Of a stretch of 32,552 nt of DNA, positions 20,500 to 29,606 are shown piece by piece. The translations under genes were made by a program, and so were the position numbers. The notes below the pieces were generated by a model, which was not told where the DNA came from, made no database searches, and saw nothing but the letters and a program-made list of their open reading frames with translations. Source of the stretch: Bacteroidales bacterium (GTDB lineage Bacteria; Bacteroidota; Bacteroidia; Bacteroidales; JAGOPY01); assembly GCA_019429045.1 (NCBI GenBank), contig JAHYJL010000011.1, positions 1-32,552 of the forward strand, read 5' to 3'. Each line of letters begins with the position of its first letter. The stretch's first letter is position 1.

Positions 20500-23400
20500 G
20501 CAGATATTTCCTTGCAACGTTCAGGGAGTTGGTGCCGGTGAGCCTGATCGTGTATAACCCCGGTGGTGATTCGCTCAGGTCGATGGTAAACTGACTGTCG
20601 GGGTTCAGGAAAACGATTTCCTGGTTTTTAATGATCTCTCGCCCCAGTTTGTCCGTTACTGTAAGAAAACATCTTTCAAAATTTCCTGTCTGCTGAATAT
20701 TGACGAGTCCTTTGCCCGGATTGGGAAATATCCTGAATCCGGCCTCATCAGAAAGATCATCAATGCCGACACATGCGGCAAAATCGAAGTAGATGGTACG
20801 CTGGGCTGTCGCAACGCATCCCTGGGGAGAGGTGACAGTCAGCTGGATGAAGTTAACATCGAAACCGATACCAGTAGTAGCGATTTTGATGATCTGATCT
20901 GTAGATCCGTTCGACCAGAGGTAGCTGGAACCGGGGCTCCCTGCGTCGAGGGTAACCGTATCAAATACACATACGGTTTGTTCATTGCCCGATCCCAGGT
21001 TTATATAGGGAGTTGGGTTGACAGTAAGGGTGGTGGAACCGCTGGCCTGGTTATATGTATCGCTTACTGTAACGGTATAGGTAGTAGTGATATAGGGCAT
21101 CACGATGGGGTTCTCTTCTGTGGTATTAAACCCGGGGGGATTGGATGTCCAGGAATAGCTGTAGTATAGCGGGCCAGCACCTCCTCCTGCCAGGGCAAAC
21201 AGCTGCGCCGGCTGGCCGGAGCAGATCGTGCCAGGTTGGACGGATGGATAAGCGCTCAAAGCATCACCCGTTACGTTTATCACAACAAAATCATCCTGCT
21301 CGCAGGCACACCCCGTCCCCAGGTCAGTGACATGAAGGGTGAATATGGTCGATGCAGTGAGGTTGAGCGTGGTGGGGTTTGGCACATTGGCTGAAACCAG
21401 CAGATCGGAAGGTTCCCATTGGTAATAATAAGGCCCGGTCCCCTGGGAGGCGCTTCCCTGAAGGACCGTAGGGGTTCCAAATGGTATTGACTGGTCGGGT
21501 CCGGCATTGGGTACAGGCAGCTGGTGCACCGTTACGGTGACGTTGCCGTTGACAATATATTCTCCATCATCCACTGAAACGGTGTAAGTGGTGGTCTGGT
21601 CAGGTGTCACAACGGGATCGGCGAGTTGCGAAGTAAAGCCGGGAGGGTTGGATGACCATGAATAAGAATAATCACCCGAACCCCCGGAGGCCATAGTGTG
21701 CAGGTGGCTTTGCTCACCCCTGCATATCGTGTTGGGGCTGGCGTAAGGATTGCAGGTCAGCACTCCCCCCATGACCGTGATCAGTACCTCATCCTCCCCG
21801 GTGCAACCGGTTTGATTATCGGTGATGGTAAGTGTGAAAAGCGTGGTTGTCGTCATCGCAACAGTAGTGGGCTGCAGTGCATTGGGATTTGTCAGCAGTG
21901 CGGCAGGCTGCCATTGATAGCTATAGCTTCCGGAGCCCCCTGAAACCGAGCCTTCCAGTGTGGTAGTCGTCCCTTCAGGAATAGTCTTTTCAGGCCCTGC
22001 ATTGGCAAGGGGGTTAGGGTTAACCGTCAGATAGACCGAGTCAATGGCAGTACAGCCCCATTCGTTGGCCACCTGGCACCAGTACCAGCCGGTCATATCA
22101 GTCAGAATGGTTTGTGTTGTTTCGCCGTTATGCCAGAGATAGCTGCTGTGCTCGCCGGCATCCAGGTAAAAAGCTTCGCTTAGGCAAACTGTAGTATCAT
22201 TACCTAAAGAAACCTCCGGGTTAGGCCTGATCTGCACGAAGCGCAGTACGGTTTTCGACTGGCCGTAAAGGTAGACTACCAGCGTTACGCCATACAATCC
22301 CGTACCCGGAAACAAAAAAGTTGGATTTAGCAGGGTAGAAGTAGTACCATCCGGAAAGGTCCATTTTACCGAGTCAGGGTCATCAGAAGCACTGGTATAA
22401 AACTGGGTTGGAAAACCATCACAGGCAGGTTCATCCCAGTAAAAGTCTGCCGTCAGGTAAAAGAAGGATTGGATAAAAGGCGGAAGACCATACCGGCATT
22501 GCCTGCCTGCCAAGCCAATGGCATTTTCAATAAAGCCACAACCCGAGCCCTGTACGTTGGGCTGGTTGATCCTGGACAAATAGGTGGAGCCATAACGGGC
22601 AATGTACAAACGGTTATCCGGGCCGAGTTGTATAGCGCCAATGGGATCAGAGCCCTGTCCGACCGATCCGACGATTACCTTTGAATTCAAGATGGCGGTT
22701 GGGTCACCGGAGGTAAGATCATACTGGGAGACCCTCCGGTTGGCTTTCCATTCGCCGATGTAAAGTTTTGTGCTGTTGGGGGAAAATTCCACCCCGTAAG
22801 GTCCGCCCGGGTCCCAACCGCCGGGATTGATGTAATTGTAATCGGTTACCAGGTGAGTGACGACTCCGGTTGTGTTGTTAAAATTATAGATGCCTACGCT
22901 AAAATCGGTGTTATTCGCTGAGGCAATCTTGGTTCCATCGGGCGAAACCTTCAGGTAGCCTTTGGAGGCCTGCATATCTCCAATTAATGGCGGACCGGTC
23001 GTACTGATAACCGGAGTGGTGTTAACACCACCGGAGGTTATGCGATAGACGTAAAAATCTGCATTCCCCCATTTTTTGGTGATCACCCAGAAAGAGAAAC
23101 CGTCACTGTGACCGACAGCCGTGACTTTTTCACAGGTAAGAGGGACCAGGGAAATATTTTTTTCAGAGACTACCACATCGCCAAAGCCATTGTTCAGGGT
23201 AATATCAACCCGTGAATAGCAAAGTCCGTTCGCCAGGTTATTGTCGTATGCATCAACGGTAAAAATGTAATACTGTGTAGTGCTTCCAGGCTTTGGTACA
23301 ATGATGCCTGATTGTGTACTTGAAGAGTGCCCATATAGTCCGCTGCCGTTTGGCATCTGGTTGTGGTTCCGGTCATACACAAACCGGCCGTCGGTATAAA

Positions 23401-23602
23401 ATTCAAGGTTCCCGGCTGAAGTGGAAATGGATGAGCATCCTTCCCCGGTGCTCAGGGCACCATTGGTTAATGCAACCGGTATGCCCATACCGAAATTGAG
23501 CCCGGCATACTGGCCAAAGTACCAGTAATTCGCCTGCTTTTGAGCATTGATCTGCAGAATCGAGATGAACAATGCAATTAGTAAAACAGATCTTTTCATC
23601 AT
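20489..23602 (-). CDS. Large T9SS-exported PKD/Ig-repeat protein
   Basis: 1037 residues from ATG 23602 (a TTG 14 codons earlier is discarded because the promoter lies there). Signal peptide MMKRSVLLIALFISILQINAQ. Residues about 20-395 form a beta-propeller-like region (KQANYWYFGQYAGLNF, SPDGTKIASANN, PNSTKLYIGEW). PKD and Ig-like modules follow: an S-S-Y-L-W-type module at about 460-530 (LGNDTTVCLSEAFYLDAG) and repeated SYSW(S/T)SNPPGF modules. The last 80 residues (from FRIFPNPGKG, about 955) are a type A T9SS sorting domain ending YLLIR. The product is exported and probably attached to the cell surface; function may be adhesion or binding. The modules recur in the gene at 29607. Confidence 0.9.
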   Translation of the reverse strand: MMKRSVLLIALFISILQINAQKQANYWYFGQYAGLNFGMGIPVALTNGALSTGEGCSSISTSAGNLEFYTDGRFVYDRNHNQMPNGSGLYGHSSSTQSGIIVPKPGSTTQYYIFTVDAYDNNLANGLCYSRVDITLNNGFGDVVVSEKNISLVPLTCEKVTAVGHSDGFSFWVITKKWGNADFYVYRITSGGVNTTPVISTTGPPLIGDMQASKGYLKVSPDGTKIASANNTDFSVGIYNFNNTTGVVTHLVTDYNYINPGGWDPGGPYGVEFSPNSTKLYIGEWKANRRVSQYDLTSGDPTAILNSKVIVGSVGQGSDPIGAIQLGPDNRLYIARYGSTYLSRINQPNVQGSGCGFIENAIGLAGRQCRYGLPPFIQSFFYLTADFYWDEPACDGFPTQFYTSASDDPDSVKWTFPDGTTSTLLNPTFLFPGTGLYGVTLVVYLYGQSKTVLRFVQIRPNPEVSLGNDTTVCLSEAFYLDAGEHSSYLWHNGETTQTILTDMTGWYWCQVANEWGCTAIDSVYLTVNPNPLANAGPEKTIPEGTTTTLEGSVSGGSGSYSYQWQPAALLTNPNALQPTTVAMTTTTLFTLTITDNQTGCTGEDEVLITVMGGVLTCNPYASPNTICRGEQSHLHTMASGGSGDYSYSWSSNPPGFTSQLADPVVTPDQTTTYTVSVDDGEYIVNGNVTVTVHQLPVPNAGPDQSIPFGTPTVLQGSASQGTGPYYYQWEPSDLLVSANVPNPTTLNLTASTIFTLHVTDLGTGCACEQDDFVVINVTGDALSAYPSVQPGTICSGQPAQLFALAGGGAGPLYYSYSWTSNPPGFNTTEENPIVMPYITTTYTVTVSDTYNQASGSTTLTVNPTPYINLGSGNEQTVCVFDTVTLDAGSPGSSYLWSNGSTDQIIKIATTGIGFDVNFIQLTVTSPQGCVATAQRTIYFDFAACVGIDDLSDEAGFRIFPNPGKGLVNIQQTGNFERCFLTVTDKLGREIIKNQEIVFLNPDSQFTIDLSESPPGLYTIRLTGTNSLNVARKYLLIR

Positions 23603-23641
23603 TTTTTGCAGATAATAAGTTAGTCTTTCGCCTCGCCATAA

Positions 23642-23674
23642 CAAAAATAAGCATTTTTTAAAATATTTCGCAAT
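23642..23674 (-). promoter_or_regulatory. Promoter of the large T9SS gene
   Basis: On the minus strand ATTG (23674-23671), 21 nt and TATTTTTG (23649-23642). A weaker plus-strand TATTTTCG (23680-23687) may serve the divergent transporter gene. Confidence 0.6.
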
Positions 23675-23718
23675 TTCTTTATTTTCGCAGTCAATTGTTT
23701 TAAGTTAAAAAAAGCCTG

Positions 23719-25011
23719 ATGACTGATGATATGAAAAAACCCGGCATCCGTTCTTTCCCCGGGAATTTCTGGACGGTAATTACCATGGAATTCTTCGAAA
23801 GAGGTTCCTATTATGGAATGATGTCGGTGCTTTCGGTATACCTGGTGCTTAGCCGGAACGACGGCGGGCTGGAGTTCTCCAAGGAGAGCGTGGGCGCCAT
23901 CAAGAGCACGATTACTCCGCTGCTGTATTTTTTGCCGATCATCTCAGGTGCGCTCGGCGACCGCTATGGCTACAGGAAAATACTCTTTTTCGCTTTCATT
24001 ACGATGAGCCTTGGCTACCTTTTTACCGGCTTTGCCACCTCCTATGCAGCCGTTTTCAGCAGCCTGTTACTGGTCGCTCTCGGCGCGGGCTTCTTCAAAC
24101 CAATGATCACCGGGACTATCGCCCGCATGACCGATGAGTCGAACTCTTCGCTGGGCTTCGGCATCTTCTACTGGTCGATCAACCTGGGGGCATTTCTCTT
24201 TCCCCTCATCCTGGTGCCTTTTCTCAAATCGATCTCCTGGAGCTACATATTCTTTATGGCCGCCATTGGCACGGGTTGGTTATTTTTTCTCAATCTTTTC
24301 GTCTACAAGGAACCGTCAAGACAAAAAACGACCAAACCCCTGGGCCAGGTATTTGCCGAAATGTTCAGCGTGCTGAGAGATTACCGGTTCATGCTCATGT
24401 TGCTCATCTATTCAGGTTTCTGGATCATGTATTTTCAGGTGTACGATTCGGTCCTGTGGTACCTCACCGAAAAAATTGATATGTCCCCTTTCAACAGGAT
24501 TATCAACGCCTTCCTGGGATTGTTCGTCAGTAACCCTAACTGGAAGTTCGAAGCGGAGCATGTGACGGCCATGAATGCAGGGGCCATCATCCTGCTGCAG
24601 ATCATTGTCTCCAGCCTGGTACGCAACCTGAAAATTCTGCCAACCATGATCTTCGGCATCGCCCTGGGATCAGTAGGAATGGGAATGCTGGCCATTGCCC
24701 CCAATGCCTGGGTTTTCCTGGTATCAATGTTTGTCTTCACCCTCGGAGAAATGATCGCTCACCCGAAATTTATCTCCTACGTAGGGCTGATTGCCCCACC
24801 TGATAAAAAAGCCGTTTACCAGGGATATTCTTTCCTGTACGGTGTGATCGGCAGCGGGGTGGGGGGAATCCTGGGGGCATTTTTATACGTATGGCTGGTT
24901 GAGACGCATAATCATGCGTCTCTGCTGTGGCTGACCTTTGCCATGATCGGTGTAATCACGATTATCGGTTTGCTCTTGTATAACCGGTTTGTCCTTCCCC
25001 GGGCGAAATGA
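23719..25011 (+). CDS. POT/PTR-family proton-coupled oligopeptide transporter
   Basis: 430 residues with about 12 hydrophobic segments, major facilitator fold. Family hallmarks: the ExxER motif at 24-28 (MEFFERGSYYGM) used for proton coupling, GDRYGYRKILFF in the loop between helices 2 and 3, and GIFYWSINLGAFLFP, the second POT signature. KAVYQGYSFLYG lies in the C-terminal half. It should import di- or tripeptides with protons across the inner membrane. The gene is monocistronic between a divergent T9SS gene and a convergent TonB receptor, and ends in a clear terminator. Substrate class is inferred from the family; some Bacteroidota relatives are only distantly related to known peptide carriers. 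Confidence 0.85.
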   Translation: MTDDMKKPGIRSFPGNFWTVITMEFFERGSYYGMMSVLSVYLVLSRNDGGLEFSKESVGAIKSTITPLLYFLPIISGALGDRYGYRKILFFAFITMSLGYLFTGFATSYAAVFSSLLLVALGAGFFKPMITGTIARMTDESNSSLGFGIFYWSINLGAFLFPLILVPFLKSISWSYIFFMAAIGTGWLFFLNLFVYKEPSRQKTTKPLGQVFAEMFSVLRDYRFMLMLLIYSGFWIMYFQVYDSVLWYLTEKIDMSPFNRIINAFLGLFVSNPNWKFEAEHVTAMNAGAIILLQIIVSSLVRNLKILPTMIFGIALGSVGMGMLAIAPNAWVFLVSMFVFTLGEMIAHPKFISYVGLIAPPDKKAVYQGYSFLYGVIGSGVGGILGAFLYVWLVETHNHASLLWLTFAMIGVITIIGLLLYNRFVLPRAK

Positions 25012-25031
25012 CCCGGTTTTATCATTTTTTC
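24999..25031 (+). terminator. Rho-independent terminator after the POT transporter gene
   Basis: CCGGG (24999-25003) and CCCGG (25012-25016) form a stem with an 8-nt loop spanning the stop codon, followed by TTTTATCATTTTTT. Confidence 0.7.
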
Positions 25032-27468
25032 AGATATTCAGCAGGTATTGCAGGGTGAAATTGCGGGGGGGCTGGATATCCCCGGGCCGTCCCATGTGTT
25101 CCTTGTTGGTGAGGTTCCTGATGATGATACTGATCCTGGAAGCAGATGAAACCTGCCATGAAAACCGCCAGTCGATGATCACCGCTCCTTTGTCATTTTC
25201 CTGCCGGTATTCCTTCAGGCCCGGAAAAATCTCCTGCCCAAGGATCTTCTCTTCAAAAGCCATGTCGATCCGTTCGATGAAACTCTGGTAGCTGACGGTC
25301 AGGCCCGTGGAGAACTTCTGAAGGCTGGCGGATATATCTCCCTTGGCAGAATGGCGGTAACGGTATTTGAGAATTTTCTGTTCCGTGCTGTCTGCCGAAA
25401 GATCAACCGGATCCATGTAGGTATAGCCGGCAAAAAAACGGATATTTGCTTTGCCGGCAGGGCCCTGCCCGGTTATGGAGAAATCGATGCCTCTGATCCG
25501 GGCATCGCCCGTGTTGATCGACATAAACCCCAGGTGTTCCAGAGTGGGGATCTGAACGGAATCGGGTTTGTAAATTCCGAAAGTAAATTCCATCATGTGC
25601 TGGTATTCGGTCCAGAAGCCTGCAATATCAAGATAGCCGTTCCATTTCCGGATGCGGAGCCCCTGTTTCAGGCCGATCTCGGTGCTCCAGCCCGTTTCCG
25701 GCTCCAGGTCGGGGTTCGGGAAAATCCTCAGGGCGCCCAGGCTGGTGGAGGTATATTTTTCGGCCATCGACGGGTAGCGGTAACCCTGTCCGAATGAGGC
25801 CCGCAGGAATGTATATCTGGCCGCCTGCCAGTTGAGGCCCGTTCGCATCACGGGACTGGAACCATTGTCGGTATGGTCGATGGAATACCATTCCCAACGG
25901 AGGCCTAAACTAAACGATAAGCGGTTCAGAGGCTTGTAGTCGGCCTGCGAATACAGGGCCAGGGTAGAGCCGCGGTGATTACCATACAACTCGGAGGTAC
26001 CGATAGTGTAAGAAGAGGCCAGCCCGGCCGCCAGGTGGAGCTTGTCGCTGAATTCCCGCTGGTACTGGTATTCCCCGAAAAAATAATCGGACCCGTTTTC
26101 CTTATCTGGATTGTCTTTAAAATGGTTCTCTATTTTATAATATCTCGTGTTCAGGCTGTGGCGACCCTCTCTTTTATCATAATACCGCACAAAGGGATCA
26201 ATATTGAACCGGTAGCCGGTATTGGGGCTGACAGCCTCCGGGTTTTGGAGAAAGGCGCCCGAATCGGCATCCTGCCAGATTAAAAAATCGGAAAAATCCT
26301 GGAACTGGAAATTGGTGTAAAATCCTGTCTGCAAACTTTTTATCTTCTTTGGATTAAACTTTATGCCTGCGTTGAGCCGCCCGTAATACAATTGGTTTTT
26401 ATCACGGTATCCCTCATCGTAATAGGCACTGCCTCCGGCTGAAATATCGAACGATCCCGTTTTCCGCAGATGGGAGAATTTCATATTGCCCATCAGTGGG
26501 TAGTGGTCCCACCACCAGGACAGTTCATCCCGCAATGGCTGCAGGTACATGCCGGCAGAGATATCAACGGTGGTCATGGGTTGGAGACCCGGAGACATGG
26601 TCCGGAGGTTAATCACGCCATTCAGGGCCGAAGATCCGTAGAGCGCCGAGGAGGCTCCCTTTATGATCTCCACCTGGCCAATATTTTCAATGGGCAATGT
26701 GCTCCATTTGATGTCATTCACGTCTCCCGTTAGCAGCGGCAAACCGTCCAGCAGCATCATCACCCGGCTGCCGGCGCCATAGCTGTAGCCGCTTCCGCCG
26801 CGGATGTTCGCCTGGCCATCCATTACATCCACACCCGGCACCAGGCTGATGGTCTCATCCAGCTTGCGCGTGATCACATTTTCAATGAAACCGGCCGGTA
26901 TTACTTCCATGGAGACAGTGACGTCCGACAGACGTTGTTCATAAAGCGAAGCGGACACCACTGCCGTATTCAGCTCAAATGCCCGCGGCTGCATCCTGAC
27001 CTGCTTTTCCAATACCTCTCCGGATTTTATGAAAAAAGTTATTGTCTCGTCAGAATATCCTATAAATTTATAAGTGAACGTATATTGGCCTTCTTTCAGC
27101 ACGATCTCAAATTGCCCGTTCTCATCGGTCGCGCGGCCGTTGCCGTCGCTGATCAGAATATTCACGCCGGGAAGTGCCTCACGGTTTTGGGCATCAGAGA
27201 CCTTTCCGCGGAAGATGGCATCCTGGGCAGAAATTGTTCCTGTTAACAGAAGCAGCAGAATTATAAGTTGTATGAAAAGCCAGAGCGCTTTAACCGACGG
27301 GTATTTTATAGTAGTCCGACGACTGAAGCCGTCGGTTCCAACTTTTGTAACATACTCGGAACCAACGGCTTTAGTCGTTGGAGCACGACCCAATTCCAGG
27401 CAATTAACCGACGGGTTAACCCGTCGGTTAAGATTATTCAATACCGGTATTTCCTGAGGGATTCTCAA
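25030..27468 (-). CDS. TonB-dependent receptor with REP-like repeat at its 5' end
   Basis: Open frame of 812 codons. Its main part is a typical receptor: carboxypeptidase-regulatory-like domain (about 86-165), plug (about 175-300; LDETISLVPGVDVMDGQANI, IENIGQVEIIKGASSALYGS) and barrel ending in NFTLQYLLNI. Oddity: there is no ATG or GTG before the hydrophobic signal sequence (residues 60-81, KALWLFIQLIILLLLLTGTI). Only TTG codons (27468, 27441, 27393) are available, and the first 59 residues come from a REP-like hairpin repeat and palindrome. The repeat appears to have replaced the native start codon directly before the Lys of the signal peptide. Translation might be coupled to the gene ending 4 bp upstream, or the gene may be silent. 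Confidence 0.75.
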   Translation of the reverse strand: MRIPQEIPVLNNLNRRVNPSVNCLELGRAPTTKAVGSEYVTKVGTDGFSRRTTIKYPSVKALWLFIQLIILLLLLTGTISAQDAIFRGKVSDAQNREALPGVNILISDGNGRATDENGQFEIVLKEGQYTFTYKFIGYSDETITFFIKSGEVLEKQVRMQPRAFELNTAVVSASLYEQRLSDVTVSMEVIPAGFIENVITRKLDETISLVPGVDVMDGQANIRGGSGYSYGAGSRVMMLLDGLPLLTGDVNDIKWSTLPIENIGQVEIIKGASSALYGSSALNGVINLRTMSPGLQPMTTVDISAGMYLQPLRDELSWWWDHYPLMGNMKFSHLRKTGSFDISAGGSAYYDEGYRDKNQLYYGRLNAGIKFNPKKIKSLQTGFYTNFQFQDFSDFLIWQDADSGAFLQNPEAVSPNTGYRFNIDPFVRYYDKREGRHSLNTRYYKIENHFKDNPDKENGSDYFFGEYQYQREFSDKLHLAAGLASSYTIGTSELYGNHRGSTLALYSQADYKPLNRLSFSLGLRWEWYSIDHTDNGSSPVMRTGLNWQAARYTFLRASFGQGYRYPSMAEKYTSTSLGALRIFPNPDLEPETGWSTEIGLKQGLRIRKWNGYLDIAGFWTEYQHMMEFTFGIYKPDSVQIPTLEHLGFMSINTGDARIRGIDFSITGQGPAGKANIRFFAGYTYMDPVDLSADSTEQKILKYRYRHSAKGDISASLQKFSTGLTVSYQSFIERIDMAFEEKILGQEIFPGLKEYRQENDKGAVIIDWRFSWQVSSASRISIIIRNLTNKEHMGRPGDIQPPRNFTLQYLLNI
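27290..27431 (-). repeat. REP-like hairpin repeat, copy 2, with flanking palindrome
   Basis: The core 27309-27402 matches copy 1 (549-632 plus 1880 onward) in inverse orientation. Hairpin arms 27319-27339 and 27358-27378 pair almost perfectly. The block starts with TTAACCGACGGG (27290-27301) and ends with a perfect 28-bp palindrome (27404-27431) made of the same 12-mer in both orientations around TTAA. Unlike copy 1 it is not interrupted: 27309-27330 is the intact version of the IS110 target. Confidence 0.85.
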
Positions 27469-27471
27469 CGA

Positions 27472-28239
27472 TCAGCGGCTTGTTTTCACCATTTTTCCGG
27501 AAATCATTCGCTGGCCGGCATGCAAATGGTAATAATAAGTGCCGGATGAAAGCGCTTCCCCATTGTAATGGAATGTATTATTCCCCGGAACCGCCAGCAT
27601 CTCCTTCAAATCAAGCAGCTTCCCGTGAATGGAATATATTTCCAACCTGGCCTTGGTATGGACATCACTGCTAAAATCAACGCTGGTCCATTTTTTAAAG
27701 GGATTAGGATAGCATGATTGGCTGATCAATTGTTCTGTTTTTCCATCTGGCAGGCTTGTATTATCCAGTATCTTAATAGCCAGAGAAGTGGAATCAGTTA
27801 CCTGTGCTATTGGAAAAGGGGGCCATCCAGGCAGAATAATTACATAAATTTCTACTACGATCTTCAGGGGGAAAGTGCCTGTGTCTGAAGGTGTTCCATC
27901 CATAAGCACACAATAGTAATTTCCCGCCAGGAAAATGCTGTCGGGAGTATTGCTTACCCAGGTCAGGCCCGGTGGAAGGTTATCCACGGTCATGAGTTTG
28001 ATGCTATGGATTACGACACCCGAGGTGTCTGTCAGCGGTGCCCGGATAGTGGCTGCCTGGCTGTAGAGCTGGTTCAGGAATCCATAAGCCAGGGTGTCGG
28101 GGCATACCTGCCCGTTATTTTCCGGATCGGGACATTCTTCCGGGCTCATGGGGGTGCATTGCGGGAAGCTGTTCAAATAGCTGAAAGACAGTATAATAAC
28201 TGTAATTAGCAGAATAAGTGAAGATGATCTTGTTCTCAT
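27472..28239 (-). CDS. Small T9SS-exported protein
   Basis: 255 residues from ATG 28239. Signal peptide up to about residue 27 (LILLITVIILSFSYLNSF). The central part has an Ig-like stretch (IRAPLTDTSGVVIHSIKLMT, NLPPGLTWVSNTPDSIFLAG) like cadherin/PKD-type domains with PPGLTW motifs. The final 75 residues (from SCYPNPFKKWTSVDF) form a type A T9SS sorting domain ending in GKMVKTSR. Cysteines near the mature N-terminus (CTPMSPEEC, QVC) could form disulfides. The stop lies 3 bp before the TTG of the TonB receptor frame, so the two are probably one transcript. An inverted repeat lies just before its ATG. Surface exposure is well supported; function unknown. Confidence 0.85.
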   Translation of the reverse strand: MRTRSSSLILLITVIILSFSYLNSFPQCTPMSPEECPDPENNGQVCPDTLAYGFLNQLYSQAATIRAPLTDTSGVVIHSIKLMTVDNLPPGLTWVSNTPDSIFLAGNYYCVLMDGTPSDTGTFPLKIVVEIYVIILPGWPPFPIAQVTDSTSLAIKILDNTSLPDGKTEQLISQSCYPNPFKKWTSVDFSSDVHTKARLEIYSIHGKLLDLKEMLAVPGNNTFHYNGEALSSGTYYYHLHAGQRMISGKMVKTSR

Positions 28240-28240
28240 G

Positions 28241-28258
28241 GTCCTAAGTATTTAGGAC
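28241..28258. repeat. 7-bp inverted repeat directly upstream of the small T9SS gene
   Basis: GTCCTAA-GTAT-TTAGGAC is perfectly symmetric in its arms and ends 1 bp before the ATG (28239). It could be an operator or a hairpin masking the translation start. Confidence 0.5.
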
Positions 28259-28360
28259 ATAAAAATAATTCACAAACCGACAGAAAACACTAACCATTCA
28301 ATAATAAATGAAACTTTATTGATATCTTTCGGAAATATTTTCACTTAAGAACTGCCTGTC

Positions 28361-29593
28361 ATGGTCTTAAACTACATCTGGGTTGCCTTTTTCGTGATCG
28401 CATTTCTGATTGGTTTGATCCGGTTATTAATTTATGGTGATACGGAGATTTTCCCGGCGATGATGAACAGCACCTTCGACATGGCGAAGACCGGCTTTGA
28501 GATATCGCTGGGGCTGACCGGTGTGATGACGCTCTGGATGGGGTTAATGAGAGTGGGAGAGAAGGGTGGGATCGTGAAGATTATGTCGCGGGCCGTGGGG
28601 CCGCTGTTCAAGCGGCTGTTCCCGGAGATCCCCAAAGACCACCCCGCGACCGGATCGATCATGATGAACCTGGCAGCCAATATGCTGGGGCTCGACAATG
28701 CGGCCACTCCCTTGGGACTAAAGGCGATGACGGAACTGCAGGAGATCAATAAGGACAAGGAAACCGCCTCCAACGCCATGATCATGTTTTTGGTGCTGAA
28801 CACTTCGGGGCTGACCATCATCCCGATCAGCATCATGGTCTACCGAGCGCAGATGGGAGCCGCCAACCCTTCCGATATTTTCCTGCCGATCCTGCTGGCA
28901 ACGTTCGTCTCCACCCTGGCAGGGATCATTGCCGTTTCCTTCTTCCAGAAGATCAACCTGCTGAACCGGGTGGTGCTGGCATACCTGGGAGGTTTCACAC
29001 TGTTGGTCTCGCTTATCATCTGGTATTTCACCACCATCCCGCAGGAGCAGGTGGCGGTCATCTCAACAGTCGCGGGCAATCTCATACTTTTCGTCATCAT
29101 CATCTCATTCATCGTCCTGGCTTTTTATAAAAAGGTCAACGTGTACGAGTCTTTCATCGATGGGGCCAAGGATGGTTTTATGATCGCCGTGAAGATCATC
29201 CCTTACCTGGTGGCGATTTTGGTAGCGATTGGCGTCTTCAGGACCTCGGGTGCGATGGATTTCCTGGTGGGAGGGATCGGCCGGCTGGTAGCCGCCCTGG
29301 GGATAAATTCCGACTTTGTTTCGGCCTTGCCTACCGCTTTCATGAAGCCACTCAGCGGCTCCGGCGCCCGCGGCATGATGGTGGACGCCATGCACACTTA
29401 CGGAGCTGATTCTTTCGTGGGTAGGCTCTCCAGCATCTTCCAGGGCGCCACCGATACGACATTTTACATCATCGCTGTTTATTTCGGCTCCGTGAGTATC
29501 CGGAAAACCCGCTATGCCGTTACCTGTGGATTGATAGCCGATTTCGCCGGCATCATCGCCGCGATCTTTATTGCTTATTTGTTTTTTGGGTGA
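28361..29593 (+). CDS. SpmA-SpmB fusion, nucleoside recognition (Gate) domain membrane protein
   Basis: 410 residues. The first half (about 1-200) corresponds to SpmA (FDMAKTGFEISLGLTGVMTL, MMNLAANMLGLDNAATPLGL), the second (about 215-410) to SpmB (DGAKDGFMIAVKIIPYLVAI, PTAFMKPLSGSGARGMMVDA, QGATDTTFYIIAVYFGSV). Both have several membrane segments and Gate domains (PF07670). In Bacillus the separate proteins affect spore core dehydration; in non-sporing Bacteroidota fused forms are widespread and probably act as inner-membrane transporters of an unknown solute. No sporulation genes are nearby. A weak -7-like TATCTTTC lies about 40 bp upstream of the ATG. Family assignment is secure; substrate unknown. 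Confidence 0.9.
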   Translation: MVLNYIWVAFFVIAFLIGLIRLLIYGDTEIFPAMMNSTFDMAKTGFEISLGLTGVMTLWMGLMRVGEKGGIVKIMSRAVGPLFKRLFPEIPKDHPATGSIMMNLAANMLGLDNAATPLGLKAMTELQEINKDKETASNAMIMFLVLNTSGLTIIPISIMVYRAQMGAANPSDIFLPILLATFVSTLAGIIAVSFFQKINLLNRVVLAYLGGFTLLVSLIIWYFTTIPQEQVAVISTVAGNLILFVIIISFIVLAFYKKVNVYESFIDGAKDGFMIAVKIIPYLVAILVAIGVFRTSGAMDFLVGGIGRLVAALGINSDFVSALPTAFMKPLSGSGARGMMVDAMHTYGADSFVGRLSSIFQGATDTTFYIIAVYFGSVSIRKTRYAVTCGLIADFAGIIAAIFIAYLFFG

Positions 29594-29606
29594 CCTTTAT
29601 TCCTCC

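Noticed and set aside
23603-23644. TTG start 14 codons before the large T9SS gene
   Set aside because: The stretch overlaps the -7 box and precedes a standard signal peptide beginning at ATG 23602.
27074-27549. Plus-strand open frames over the start of the TonB receptor
   Set aside because: They are antisense to the receptor and to the repeat, with no domain signal.
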